Assembly (NCBI GenBank): GCA_964017145.1 | Contig: CAXHKQ010000172.1 | Span: forward strand, 1 to 23,872 | Direction: 5' to 3' | Origin: Agrocybe praecox | Taxonomy: Eukaryota > Basidiomycota > Agaricomycetes > Agaricales > Agrocybaceae | Length of the DNA stretch: 23,872 nt | In this document: positions 1 to 11,117 of the stretch, in pieces | How positions within the stretch are numbered: position 1 is the first letter of the stretch | Layout: each line of letters starts with the position of its first letter | Notes under the pieces: generated by a model | The model's input: only the letters and a program-made list of their open reading frames with translations | Told to the model about the DNA's origin: nothing | Databases searched by the model: none | Position numbers and translations under genes: made by a program

Positions 1-1707
1 AAACATTTGCCCGTCCAACTCTACATGATATCGCGCATCGCGCAACATGCATGATACTCAACAATGATAAATATGCCAGAATTCTGTCTTTGATGTGGAG
101 TTCCATATTCGAAAACGAAGGCCGATTTTCACAAATTCGCGCACTCCTCGCAAATAAACAAACACATCTCTGGCCAAGGCGAAACGTGCAAAAACACCGA
201 CTCGACATACGTTGGGACCAATTCAATATTTAGATTATGAACGCACACCTTCTTCACTCCACTCATCTGTTGATCGCGCACACGCATGCATGGCTCTCTG
301 GCATTTGAAAATCTGTCGGCATAAATCACAACATATACACCGTGCGTATATAATCCCAACCAGTAAATGCAATACAAACTCATTATACGGTGATTGAAAG
401 AATACCGTCTCGCGTCTCTTCGATGCGCAATTCGAATGACAGATTCGCGAGAAAGTGCAACAAACCCGATTCTACGATATATCAACGTCACCGTTACAGT
501 CAGTGTGCCGCACTTGCGCGCCCCGTGCATATACATAATCATCGTTCAACACGACACGTCTGGCACAGACACGAGAACGAGAGTCCGCCACACACACACA
601 CACCCGAACACGTGAAAATGGCACACACGCGCGACTGTTTGCGCACAACTTTGCATATGCACCGTCGTCGTCGCCATCGTCAACATGCGCAAGCCGACAT
701 CATCTCGCGCCGACGCCGACGACAGCAGCAGCAGGCACGGGTGGCCACGGGTACGACACACGGGTGGCAACGCGCTGCGATTTGTCGCGAATCGCGAGCA
801 GTCGCGAATCGACACAACAACGACCACGATGACGACTACACATAGACCACACTGATGCTTTTATTATGCCGGTATGAGTGAGTGAGTGCGTGTGTTTGAA
901 CGAACGGTCGTGCAGACACACACACATAAACCACACGACGACACCCACGGCGTTGTGTGCATTTTCCGCGAGCCGGTGTGTGTGTGGAAACTCGTTCGTT
1001 CATTCGTACGCTCGCTCGTTGTTCGTCCGTTCGCCGCGCGATTGCGACGGGAAAATCTCACGTTTTTGGCGGTCCGACTTCAGTCGTCGTCGGTCATCAT
1101 ATTCGGAGTGACCACATCGCGGTCCGTTTTGAATATTCATTGCGTGTGCGCGTTCGTTTCTCACCGTCGTCGTTCAGTGGGCTGGTGCTAATGAAAATAT
1201 CGCCATTTCCGGGTTGAGCTGAATTTGCAGTACATGTAGTAAATCGCAGTCGCGATCTGCACTCGATAAACACGCGATCGCGCGCTGTGCGGGGCGCGTT
1301 CTCGGACGCATCGTGTGGCCGAACGACTGATCAGACGTCAACACGAAATTCGGTGTCTATTGAAATTGGAATTTATTATAGGTTGCAAGAGGTGCGAAAC
1401 CGCAAAGTGCGCGTGTGTTCTGTTCGTTCGAGATCGTCGTCTCCGCGGTGAATGATCGAAATTGCAGCTTGTGTATATCGGCACCCGTTGTGCGTTGCAT
1501 GTTTATGCAACGTTTCGACCTATCTTGCTTGCTGGCTACTCTGCCAAAACGTTGATAGAAATCCAACCAAAGTGTAGTAACCCTATACAACTGCAGTGAC
1601 TGTAACATATAAATAACACACGCACGTACGCCCAATTTATGCTGCCGCTTTCCGCTCTAACAACACTACTGCGACCATACTCACATATTGTCCGCCAGCC
1701 GCCAGCC
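1..1707. other. 5' flank, simple-sequence rich, no recognised gene
   Basis: No open frame here has a recognisable domain. The longer frames, such as the one around 390-845, read as His/Arg-rich low-complexity protein. The stretch holds a short CA run near 588-604, CAG/GAC-type trinucleotide runs near 660-740 and GT-rich patches near 880-1000. This base composition is common around insect promoters and long 5' leaders. Since Eip63F-1 begins just downstream on the + strand, its promoter and untranslated first exon may lie here, but I cannot place a start site. Confidence 0.4.
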
Positions 1708-4700
1708 ATGAGCGGAATAAAGCACCAGTTAAAGGTTAGCCCACCCCAAAATAATGCATTTCTGTGTGTGCGCTCTGTTCTCTGGTATATTGCAATTGAA
1801 TGGACCCGATCCGCGACCTCTGACCGCGGAGGAGGCGCAGCGGAGAGAGCGGGGATAGAAACATAAATACAAAAACGCACATGTGTTTGATTGCGCATGA
1901 TGCGATGCGCTGCGCCAAAAGCGCAAAAATACATTCGGCTCGGAAAGCGCACAGAAATTGCGAACAGAAAAAACAGAACGTCTTCGTCGCCGTCGGACGT
2001 CGTCTACTCGTTGTCTACGTAGCAAGACAACGACGACGCAAGCTAGCCAGTGTCGACTTACTCGCTCGCGCTGGTCGCAACGCGAGGTGATGGGTTTATT
2101 GACATTTTCGGCTATTCGTCTGACACGCGGTCATAAATATAAACACGACACGGCGCTTGTCTTGGCTGCTGTGAGTGATGGCTTGCACTCGGCCAAAGAG
2201 GACCGACGGCGAGTGCATAAATCAATCCGTGTTAGATTTATTCAAAATAGTTCTCAGACACGGATCACTGAGTTTATTAATAAATACTACATGGGCTGAA
2301 AAGTATCGGAAGAAATAGGGAAGACCAACAATTTTGGTGATTAAATGTCTCTAGAAAGCGGTCAGCGGTTCTATAACATCTCGATCACCTTCAAAAAGTA
2401 TTCATCGCAAAACCTTGCAAAAAGCTCTTTTCTCTCGATTTTTACTGCCTCATTCTTTCCCTGGTGCTACCATTTTCATTTGGGGGCAGAGGGCCAAATA
2501 CGCAAATAACCATAGATGAGACTGCAATTCATAGCCCAATTCACTGATTATGGTTTTTCGGTCGATTTGGTCGATTGTGAGTTCTTGCGTTTTTGCGGCA
2601 TCCTCTCAGCAAAGAGCTCTCGCATGCCCAAAACGTATGCACGATATGTATATATTTTGTTATAATACAGGGTGACCAGAAATAACCCGGACAACATTTG
2701 GGACAGGCTGCCATGGTGGTTACTTATCGCAGCACATTTTTTTGCGTTTGTTGTGTTGTCTAAGAATATATGTATCTGACATTTTCTCAAAACCCAGTTA
2801 GAAGCGGTCCTTCATAGTTTGTTACGATGGCAAAAAAAATGAAGTGCTAAAATTGAACTGTTTTAGTGTATTTCAGTGTAAAAAACGAAAATTTTAGATC
2901 GCTCGTGAGATCGGAAGGAACCGAGAATCGGGTCGGAAGTTCGAAATTTGTGAACATATAATCGAGACATACAAGCCAAAAAAAGTTCAGCGCCTCAATT
3001 TCGAAAACAAGCGAGTGAGGCCTGAAAGAAATAAAAATGTGATGTCTGTGCCGCTGCTCCGAAATTTGAGTGCATTTCATTCAATGACAAGAAAATGCTC
3101 AATGCAGAACAAGGGCACAATCATAAAAACGATCGAAACATGTACACTGGACGTCCCAGCAACTATGCAGTCTATGAAAATCGTCAAAACACGCAGTCCG
3201 TCACAGTTAGGGCTGGAATTGGCGCCAATGTCAAATATGCCTTGTTTTCGTGGAAAAGGGTCTTAAATTCAACCAAGAATAATCGACCAGACCTTCTTCA
3301 GGGCATCATGCTTCCGTGGGCCCATCAGCACTTTTGCGACGCACTTTAGACATTAAAACAGGACTCAGCGCCGGCCCACTAGGCGAAATTGTAAATGGCG
3401 TGTAAAATACGTGATTTTATATCTTCTGCAGAATGACGCCCTACTCGGCTGATTTTAATCCGATAGATTGCAGTGTGTGGTCAATTTGACGGTCGAGGAC
3501 GTGTTCAAAGACACACAAAATGTTGGAAGCCTTGATGCAATCGTTGCGACAGGAGGGGACGTTTATCGCAAAAAAAGGAGCGGCATTTCGCACAAATTTT
3601 CGCGGAGCGTTTAGGGCTCTACATCGCCACTCAAGGAAGCCACTACGAAACCGACTAGATTTTCGAAAAGCCAAAGGTTGAATAGAAGTTTTTCATTTTA
3701 GATGTTGTTATTATTCGTTCAATTGAAGGAGCTACGCTACAAAACGCTTGTCCGGGTTATTTCTGGTCACCCTGTATAACCTCAGCAATCTTCAGGTTCC
3801 ATCACAAATTAATTTCGGCTAGGGCAGACCCCGGATAACAAATTCTCAAGACATGTTTTGGTTCCAACGGCCCTTCTACCTATCAGAAATCAGTGCTCTA
3901 ATCTAAATACTAAATACTTTCTTCACCATATGTTAGGATATGTGTCAAACCGCGAGCTACAATTGGCAATATCTTCCAAACTAATGACAGTACGAGTATA
4001 AGATTTTGTTTGGCTGGCTGAAAAATGACTATGCTCAACAATACATTTTGCCTTCATCAAAAATATTGTTCCTTCCTTGTTTCTCCCGATACTTATCAGC
4101 CCATGTAACCAACGACGATCCCAGCCAAAAAACAGCATCACTTCTGCTTGTGGCTTGTAGCGAGTCTCTGTGTGCATATGTGTCATGTGCGAGTGTGTGT
4201 GAGTTTGTATATGTCGTGACGACGGTACCCCGTTCTGCTCTCTACCATGTGCAATAATGTGCAATTTATTTTCAGATGTTGGGCTCAGCGTTAATAGGCC
4301 GACGCGTTAAGGTAAGCGACCACCACCACATCACATCACATTCGCCTCGTGCACTATAATTCTACCAACATGTTTACCATACCGCCAACAAGTTCGTTGG
4401 CGGCAGCGTCACGAAAGTTGTTCCGTATGAGCACAGCACTTCTTGCTTAAAACGTGCATACATGCAGTGGACCACTTGGTTGAAGTCGTCAGCATGTTTG
4501 TGTACTGTGACATGATTGTTAATTCGCAATCGTTTTCCGTGGCGCATTCAAAAGTGTTCAGTCTATTTGCGTCGTCGGAATGCGTGTCTATTTTGAACCG
4601 AGTTTCACTTATTTCGAGTTTCTGGTATACTATCTATATGTTTTCTATTTGGCGCGCGATGGGTGAACTACGCCAACTACGACGCAGGCGCCGATCGTCT

Positions 4701-7700
4701 ACAAGAAGCGAGAATTCACCGAAACAGAGCTAAAAGGTACGTAGTACACCTGATGTGTGGTGATGATGTGTACCTTGAGATTGGTCTGTCATTTGGGCGC
4801 TATATAATACTATACTTACATACGAATTTAAACATACAAACAACACGACACAGCGTACAACAGTATATTTCATGATCGCACTGACATGATAAGGTTGATT
4901 ATGATATGCAAGCTCGTGAAGAAGTCAAGACAGCTGCGGCATGTCGCGCGTGAGATGTGTCAACGATGTACAAACGTTCGCGATAGAAGCCAGGCAAATG
5001 GCTTCTAGATAAGATTAATTCACCTGCCATGCCTCGCACACGGCTGATGAGTGTTAGTAGTTTATTTTCCGCTATTGTTCGCTCTGCACGCGCTTCAATC
5101 AAGCATTTCTTGTATTCGAGATGGATAATATTTGTATGTAACGAATTTAATTTCATATTAAAGAAATATCTAGTCATGGGTAAAAAGTGCTTATATCTTG
5201 TGACTGGTTGTCGAAACAAAAAAAAAAACACATAAGAACTTTCGTAGATAAATAAGTCATAAACTCAACCTCATGTGGAGAAGATAACCAGTAGAAAGGA
5301 TGATACAACACCATAGGTCTCAAATGTATTCAGATAAATACATCTGCATTCTCATTCCCACCATCCCTCCCATAGCCAGAAAATCCCATATTAAATGGTC
5401 GGGAAAAAATCCTTCAACAGACAATACCAACATTTGTCTCAGCAAACTATTGCAGCAAGTCACGCGATATCGTCGGTCGTCACAGTTTATCGCGCAGTGT
5501 CCGGCTCTGTGTTCGCAATCACGACAAAACCCCCTACGCAAAAACGTTTTTGCACATCCACAAACACGTGATTGCGATGTAAACGAGCTAAGCGCCTTAG
5601 CGCACATATCACCACTCGGCTATCTACCAAACACACATAATGCGCCTACATGAAAAGCGAATTTTCCCCTACGCTAGGGAGCTAGTTCGTACATGTATTC
5701 TACACATATCACGCAATGACCTAGGCTACGTATTGTGCGATTGTTCCATACGACGCAGTCACTTCACCAGAATCGATAGATTGGTGTGCATGTGTGTGTG
5801 TGTGTAGTTCTCTGTGAATGGCATGTGGAATTCATCCGAACCCACACTTTTCGCCGGCATCGCCGGCAAACTGAAGTACGTCGTAAAACTGTTTGTTTTA
5901 CTTCCTACTCCGCGTAGATCGTATTATAACGCTGACGATATAGAATCGATGCTCGCGAATGTACCATAATGCAATTCATCGCATTTGAATTTCATGCATT
6001 GAAGAGAATTCGGCACTTTAAAAATGGTCCTGCTTTAAAATCTTTCCATAACTCAACGGATTACCGTGCAACAGTTATCGTGTCTGTTCATGCCGAGTGC
6101 CTGCGTAAGTGTGTGCAATTTCATGTTCAAGAATCGCGGCATCTCCAACAAACATGCCAACATAACCGGCGACATGCCCAAATTGCACAAATCTTCCGAC
6201 AAATCATCATGAACATCACAAGTTTGTTCCTTTACCTGGTAGAACCGTGCCTGGCCGTGTTCAATGCGCTCATTTGCGCGTCGTCATTGCGTCTCGTGTA
6301 TTTGAGCATGCATAGTGCATAGTACACGAGACACGTGACTGCTTGCGTGTTATCGCCAACATGCCATGCGAATTCCGTCTATACTACGAGCATTAAACTC
6401 GTTTTGCCGCTCTACACATTGCTGGTGCGAAATTATTCGTCGTCTCCGAGCTCGCTCGCTTACTGCAACTCGCCCTCCCAACAGAACAACCACCCTCTCC
6501 GCATGTTCAGAGGGTGTTTTGTGGGTGGCCGACCGGTTCGTGCATGCCGGTCGTCGGTCGGGACGAGACCAAAACATTGTTCTCAAGTCGAGCGGTTCAC
6601 CAGTCTCGAGCGATTCGATCTACGCGACGGACGTTCCTTGTTGGCTGGCGCGAACGGAATTTCTACCCGGACCAAGCATCATCGTCCATCGTTGTGTGTG
6701 AACCAGGATAATCACGACGACGCTCGCCGACTTTGTGCATTCGCTAAAAATTATGTTCATCGAGATGTTTTCTCTGGCAACGAGTTAAGACGATAAATAG
6801 CAGTACTCGACTTGGAAAAGGTTTCGCGAGCAAAGTTATTTAGTGCGGGCGTTCGTGGGAGTGTGTGCGTTTGTGTTCGTTGGCGTCGCGTGATTAATCA
6901 ACTACGCAGCGTTGCGTCGATGTGGCGGTTCTGTGAGCATACATACCCCATACAAGCGTCCCCAGCACATTGTGCGCTGTGTGCTGAACTAAAGGACTGT
7001 GTGTGTTGCATGCACGTAATTGTGTTTACTTGGCTCGTGACACGGCGACGACGACTTCTACGGCTTGTTTGTTCGTCGGATTTTCGAGGAGTACGCTTTT
7101 CTAGTCTGCAGTTCAAACTCGCCATTCACCTGCTGTGTTTGTACACGAGCCGGAACACAGCTCGAGCTACTAAAGAGCTACACGAGTTATTGGATAAAGT
7201 CAGGCCGTCAGACTGCAGTTGTGCATTGGTATTTTGATCACAATCGCAACTGTTGTTTATTTATCGCTGCGCGCAAACACCGTTGTCATTGGATGCGGTC
7301 GGAATCGAGGAGTTATAGAACGTTTGAAAATGGCAAATGGTGGTAGAGCTCACAGTTTAGCGACGGATAATATGGGTAGGTACAATATTATAGGTAATAT
7401 TTCTTCTGAATGATAGGTAGTAGAATTATAATCGAATCGGTTGCATACGAGATCGCGTTCTACATTTTACCTCATAACGAATCCAATCACGATTGCATGT
7501 TTCTTACACATTATTTTCGATATTGATTTTCGTTTGATTTGGTTTGTTCCACTTTACTCCAGACTTGCGAACAGCATTCGATTTGCTCGACCGCAACCAG
7601 GATGGTCGCGTGACGGCAAATGAGCTGCAGTTTATGCTGCGCAATCTTGGCATACACGTGCGTGATGAATTGATTGTCGATCTGATCACCGAGGCGAGTC

Positions 7701-9902
7701 CAACAGGTGAGTTACAAGTGCTTTGATATCGACTGGTATCTATGACAGGTATATGGGAGTAAGCGACATGAAATATTACTTGTCACTATTCATTTGTCGT
7801 CTGAGTGGCGTAGGGGTAGAGTTCCTGCCTCACGATCGGAAGGTCCTGGGTTCGAATCCCGGTATGGGTGCGGGTTTTTTCTTCTAACGATGATCCAAGG
7901 AAGGATGTTAAATGTTGCCTAGGGTTGCTCTTTGGAGCGCTGTGCTAACCACATGGCCTCTGGAAAACCCGAATCGGTTATGAAGCCCTGCTACTCTTCA
8001 TATACAAAGGAGTATATAAGGGAGGCCAAGACCCGTCGCGGGTTGTAGTGCCGATAAGCAAGCAAGCAAGCATTCATTTGTCACTCACCGTCTTGCCTCT
8101 ACATACTTGTGGTTGTATTGTTCGTTGAAATGATATTGAACATAGATAATGTTGTGCACATAAGATAGCATTGCAGTTTGCCATAGATAGTATCTCAAAT
8201 GTTTTTTTCTCAATATTGCACGCGTATACCAAACTTTAATGAACTCGTCTATTTGATAGACATTCGATACGTTGGAGAGACTTGCGTAAAACTTTCCATC
8301 GATGCATTCGCCCTTGATAAGACTGGTCTAAGTGCACATTATGCATGTACTTCTTAAGCTTTATATGCATATTCATTCCACACACAAAGTTTGTTTGTTT
8401 CAAGTTATCTATATTGAAGAACCGTGTTCTAACCATGGTTCGTATTAAAATTCTTATTAAAATTGAATGAGTAGCTCCAAAGGTCAATAGCATCTTAATT
8501 CGATATCTCATTCGCGTACGAAACTCTTGTGCGACATTACAACCGATAGAGTTCGAAGAAGTATAGGAAAGTTTCAATTTTATAGTCGTTATGTGATGTG
8601 CTCGTTGGAACATTGGATCAACGTCATTGTCATGCAAAACAGTCGTAGTGCGCTTCCCGTCGTCACGAAAGCCAGTCATGTGTGCGCACGACCTTATTCA
8701 CGTGTCAAGGATTACCGGCGACCCTGAACATGTGCAGCACACGAGCCAGCGAGTCAAGCTATATTAATTACAATATGATGCTCATATGCTATACACACAT
8801 GTTTACAGTGACGCAATAGTGAGCACGCTAACGCTTCGCGCAGCTGATTGGCAAGCAAAGAATAATTTTAACATAAATCCTTCACTTACCCATTACAGGC
8901 AACGGTATTATCGATGAATCCGAGTTTTTGCAGTGGGTGGCGCGCATTCAGGCGTTGCGAGAGGATCCTAATGCTAAGTCGCCGGCAACGCTCGTCAACG
9001 ACGCCGATGACATTACACAGGACTTAATCGCTGCTTTCAGGTATGATTCGTATTAGATTGGTATTTTTTATGAAATGATACAAATGATACAAATGCAGAG
9101 TTTTCGATCGAGACGGCAACGGGTATATAACGCGAGACGAATTGCAATCGGCGATGGAGGTGATACAGGAGAATGTCACCGAGAATCAAGTCAGCGAACT
9201 GTTGGCGCTAGCCGACTTGGACAAGGATGGCAAAATTAATTACGAAGGTAATATGTCATGTTTTGCCGTGTGTTGAAATTAATAGTGTGAAGTGTACGAG
9301 AGTTGTTTCGCTTTCCAATACATACAATCATGCACAGTCTGAAGCATATCGCACGTAACACATAACAAGGTCGTTGACACCTACGACCGACCGACAACAG
9401 TATTATAAAATGCAATTCGTTCTTATGTGTGTTTGCAACTCCGAAGAAATCGAACAAATGTTCATGTAAGTTCAGAGTGTCTTCTTCTCGTATGCTTGCG
9501 TGCATATCAGCATAAATGTGATACGCAATGTCGACGGGTGTCGCAGTCTTGTTTTCCTAACGTTAGATATGAGGTTCATGCTCTCGCATGTATGTGTATG
9601 ATTATGCGAAACCAACGTATGGGATAATACGATGAATGTAATGGAAAAAGTATTATGGATGCCATGTTATTGGTGCTAGGAAACTTTTGTATGCAGGAAA
9701 TGTGTGTTGTAAGAAGACTCCGGAAATAGGAAACTCCGGATCCGAGATGTGTGGTTCTTGCAATTATTGTGTTACTTGGGCATACACGGCGATGTTATCG
9801 TTGATTGATTTCACGTTCGCAATCGATTCTGTCTGTGACAAGTAATAATTATAACTATTGTGTTCTTTTCTATTCGCAGAGTTCGCACGGTTGCTGCTGT
9901 AG
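1708..9902 (+). CDS. Eip63F-1: E63-1-like EF-hand calcium-binding protein (ecdysone-induced family), multi-exon
   Basis: Proposed coding exons: 1708-1734, 4276-4311, 4688-4736, 7563-7706, 8899-9040, 9099-9247 and 9880-9902. All joins are GT..AG and phase-consistent, giving 189 aa. Four calmodulin-type EF-hands are visible. Loop 1 is residues 47-58 (DRNQDGRVTANE), loop 3 is 136-147 (DRDGNGYITRDE) and loop 4 is 172-183 (DLDKDGKINYEE), all canonical. Loop 2 (83-94) has Ser at position 1 and Thr at position 3, so it probably binds calcium poorly. A linker of about 40 residues separates loops 2 and 3. The stretch FTETELKDLRTAFDLLD forms the entering helix of EF1 and spans the 4736/7563 join, which supports exon 4688-4736. 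From memory the Drosophila protein has about 193 residues, close to this length. No signal peptide or membrane segment is seen, so it should be cytosolic. The family is ecdysone-induced in Drosophila; I saw no clear ecdysone response element. The core exons are near certain. The 12-codon exon at 4276 is likely. The 1708 start (ATG in GCCATGA context, weak GTTAGC donor) is the least sure part. Confidence 0.8.
2290..4105 (-). mobile_element. Mariner element (mellifera-type ends), decayed, interrupted by another transposon
   Basis: The left end CATGGGCTGAAAAGTATCGG at 2290 is mirrored by CCGATACTTATCAGCCCATG at 4086-4105, and both ends are flanked by TA (2288-2289 and 4106-4107). The minus strand of the left part (about 2340-2620) reads as a broken mariner transposase C-terminus: ELGYELQSHL, then NEAV and DEYFLKVIEML, resembling the ELGFELLPH, SNEEV and GIEKLE blocks of DD34D transposases. 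Stops and gaps make it non-functional. Removing the nested element at 2668-3774 leaves about 0.7 kb, so this copy is internally deleted. A second copy lies at 22525-23380. Confidence 0.8.
2668..3774 (+). mobile_element. Tc1/mariner-superfamily transposon nested in the mariner copy, transposase broken
   Basis: Perfect 27-bp terminal inverted repeats begin CAGGGTGACCAGAAATAACC at 2668-2694 and are mirrored at 3748-3774. Both ends are flanked by TA (2666-2667 and 3775-3776), the target duplication of this superfamily. The 1107-bp body carries plus-strand relics of a DDE transposase: QDSAPAH near 3359, then PYSADFNPIDCSVWSI near 3440-3488, followed by a region like SKTHKMLEALMQSLRQE near 3510-3560. 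Frame changes and stops between these blocks show it is dead. The perfect ends suggest a fairly recent insertion. The wording of the catalytic block resembles maT/DD37-like rather than DD34D families, but that subfamily call is tentative. Confidence 0.88.
4738..7329. other. Eip63F-1 intron or alternative 5' region, no recognised gene
   Basis: This is the long intron between the exon at 4688-4736 and either the candidate exon at 7330 or the core exon at 7563. The open frames in it (for example 5300-5653, 5969-6322 and 6335-6796) show no domain, no repeat partner elsewhere in the window and no coherent splice structure. A GT run lies near 5790-5807. The part from about 6300 onward is richer in CG and may contain the leader of the shorter Eip63F-1 isoform. 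I see no TATA motif matching those upstream of the P450 genes. Confidence 0.4.
7330..7375 (+). CDS. Eip63F-1: Candidate alternative first coding exon of Eip63F-1
   Basis: An ATG in strong context (AAAATGG) opens a short frame reading MANGGRAHSLATDNM and ends at a good donor (G|GTAGGT) in phase 1. This is exactly the phase needed to join the exon at 7563 and recreate the Asp that begins DLRTAFDLLD. The resulting protein would have 167 aa and would lack the N-terminal residues encoded at 1708-4736. A downstream promoter giving a shorter isoform would explain it, with its leader lying somewhere in 6300-7329. The same signals could arise by chance, so transcript evidence is needed. Confidence 0.45.
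7799..8071 (+). mobile_element. Full-length tRNA-derived SINE with target-site duplication
   Basis: The 273-bp element has an internal RNA polymerase III promoter: an A box TGGCGTAGGGG at 7806-7816 and a perfect B box GGTTCGAATCC at 7849-7859. A tRNA-unrelated body follows, ending in an AGCA-type tail (AAGCAAGCAAGCAAGC). It is flanked by an exact 11-bp direct repeat ATTCATTTGTC at 7788-7798 and 8072-8082, the mark of LINE-assisted insertion. It lies in the intron between Eip63F-1 exons 7563-7706 and 8899-9040, in the same orientation as the gene. Related copies lie at 22248-22433 and 23259-23320. I cannot name the family. Confidence 0.9.
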
Positions 9903-9959
9903 AACCAGAATGGACACCATATTTATTATATTGTAAAATAGAAAATAGTGGAAAAACAC

Positions 9960-9965
9960 AATAAA
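9960..9965 (+). promoter_or_regulatory. Polyadenylation signal of Eip63F-1
   Basis: AATAAA lies 58 bases after the stop codon at 9900-9902. A second AATAAA at 10128-10133 could serve a longer 3' UTR. Confidence 0.6.
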
Positions 9966-10215
9966 TTGATCTAGTTATTTATAATTTTTGTGAACAGTTA
10001 TAGAACTTTCAATACCATTAACTATTGTCTAGAAATACTTTATATTATCATCATCACACATTTACAAGACACACTTGAATATTATTGTATGGTGTATGAA
10101 ACCCGCTGAATATATTATGGAGTTATAAATAAACAAGTAAAAATGAATCTTCGAAATGTGTGGTATTTTTAAATTCTACCTAACTGCAACGTGGGGTAGC
10201 ATACACGCAAAGTCC

Positions 10216-10352
10216 ATAAGCGCAGAAACAGGACACCCAGAAGTGAAGAATAGATGCGCAGAACCGCAAACACAAAATAACAATAAATAAATGCTTCGCG
10301 CAGGAACGCAGAAATGATGCGCAGATGTGCGAGGCGCAGAAGCGCAGTATTC
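10216..10352. repeat. Cluster of GCGCAGA-type motifs
   Basis: GCGCAGA or a one-base variant recurs at irregular spacing, including the block GGCGCAGAAGCGCAG near 10331-10345. The reverse-complement form TTCTGCGCTTCTGCGCA occurs about 300 bases away, near 10627-10643, giving an imperfect inverted arrangement. No terminal repeats or target duplication were found, so I do not call it a transposon. Confidence 0.5.
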
Positions 10353-10382
10353 CAAAGCGGAAGCACGCTCAAAAAGTCTGAC

Positions 10383-10530
10383 ACCGGAGTTTTACGTTAA
10401 AAACACAATTTTACTCGGGTGGAGTTTTACGACAAAATCTAGTTATAATCCTTTTGAGTCCGAAACCGGAGTTTTACGTTAATCCACAATTCTACTCGGG
10501 TGAAGTTTTACGACAGTTGAAGTTTTACGT
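10383..10530. repeat. Tandem duplication of about 82 bp with five AGTTTTACG motifs
   Basis: Two units begin ACCGGAGTTTTACGTTAA at about 10383 and 10465, a period of 81-82 bases. Both share an internal TACTCGGGTG block followed by AGTTTTACGACA. The nonamer AGTTTTACG occurs at 10388, 10423, 10470, 10504 and 10521. The arrangement is consistent with a local duplication or an array of binding sites; its function is unknown. Confidence 0.75.
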
Positions 10531-10920
10531 GTTTTGCGGATCGGCGCAGGGCGTTAGCTTTTCACGTTTCGTTACAAAAATGTTCTGCTTGTGTGCGCAT
10601 TGCAACGGTGATTCATGCGAGTCTGCGTTCTGCGCTTCTGCGCACTGCGAATATGGTACCCTCTCAACTGCAACCCGCTCTATGCTGCGCAACAAGCACA
10701 CGTCGATTACAATCCTAAACACCTTGACATAGGGCATGAACCAAAACACACTGACACGCTATTTCAGGTTTAAATCTCCACGCGGACCCACTGTGTGTGT
10801 GATGTTCGTTAAATATAGACTATTGTATACACAGATACGCATATTCATTCACCTCAAATGCCCCAAACGTCTTGAATCTATATCGCTCAAATCTGGTTTG
10901 CATGCTATAGAATAGAAGTA

Positions 10921-10929
10921 TATTTATAC
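10921..10929 (+). promoter_or_regulatory. TATA-type core promoter motif of the CYP15-like gene
   Basis: TATTTATAC lies 197 bases before the preferred start codon. The same nine bases occur upstream of both CYP305-like genes (16402 and 20991). A start site about 31 bases downstream falls near 10952. That would place the upstream in-frame ATG at 10953 essentially at the 5' end of the transcript and favours ATG 11118. Confidence 0.55.
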
Positions 10930-11067
10930 ATCACATGGAGCCGCGCGCATAAATGCATTCGACGCTTGACGCGAACGAGGTTCCAGCCGAAAAATCAAAT
11001 TCGATGCCGCTCATTCCGATCACCGGCACTCCAGCGAGCGCATCGGCGGCACTGCGTTCTTGTGCAT

Positions 11068-11094
11068 CAGCAGCAGCAGCAGCAGCAGCAGCAG
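11068..11094. repeat. (CAG)9 microsatellite
   Basis: Nine uninterrupted CAG units are followed by TAGCAGCAA. Read in the frame of the first P450 gene, they would encode a poly-alanine run upstream of the preferred start codon. The placement in the probable 5' leader makes length variation there likely to be tolerated. Confidence 0.9.
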
Positions 11095-11117
11095 TAGCAG
11101 CAACACCATCTGCAAAC

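Larger units (their letters stand above)
9966..10920. other. Spacer between Eip63F-1 and the P450 array
   Basis: No gene is recognised here. The stretch includes a GCGCAGA-rich patch (10216-10352), a two-copy tandem repeat (about 10383-10530) and AT-rich sequence leading to the promoter of the first P450 gene. The open frames at 10169-10384 (minus) and 10454-10732 (plus) run through these repeats and show no domain. Confidence 0.5.

Noticed and set aside
390..845. 151-codon plus-strand frame near the left end
   Set aside because: Composition is His/Arg-rich low complexity from CA and trinucleotide runs; no domain and no splice partners.
1..2280. Search by eye for an ecdysone response element (inverted AGGTCA/TGACCT) near Eip63F-1
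   Set aside because: No convincing palindrome was found, so none is annotated.
4443..4733. 96-codon frame covering the exon at 4688
   Set aside because: It is in a different frame from the exon that encodes YKKREFTETELK; the EF-hand-compatible frame is preferred because it joins in phase to 7563.
5969..6322. 117-codon plus-strand frame in the Eip63F-1 intron
   Set aside because: No recognisable domain, no splice evidence, and chance frames of this size are expected here.
7799..7872. Possible tRNA gene from A and B boxes
   Set aside because: The flanking 11-bp duplication, tRNA-unrelated body and AGCA tail show it is the head of a SINE.
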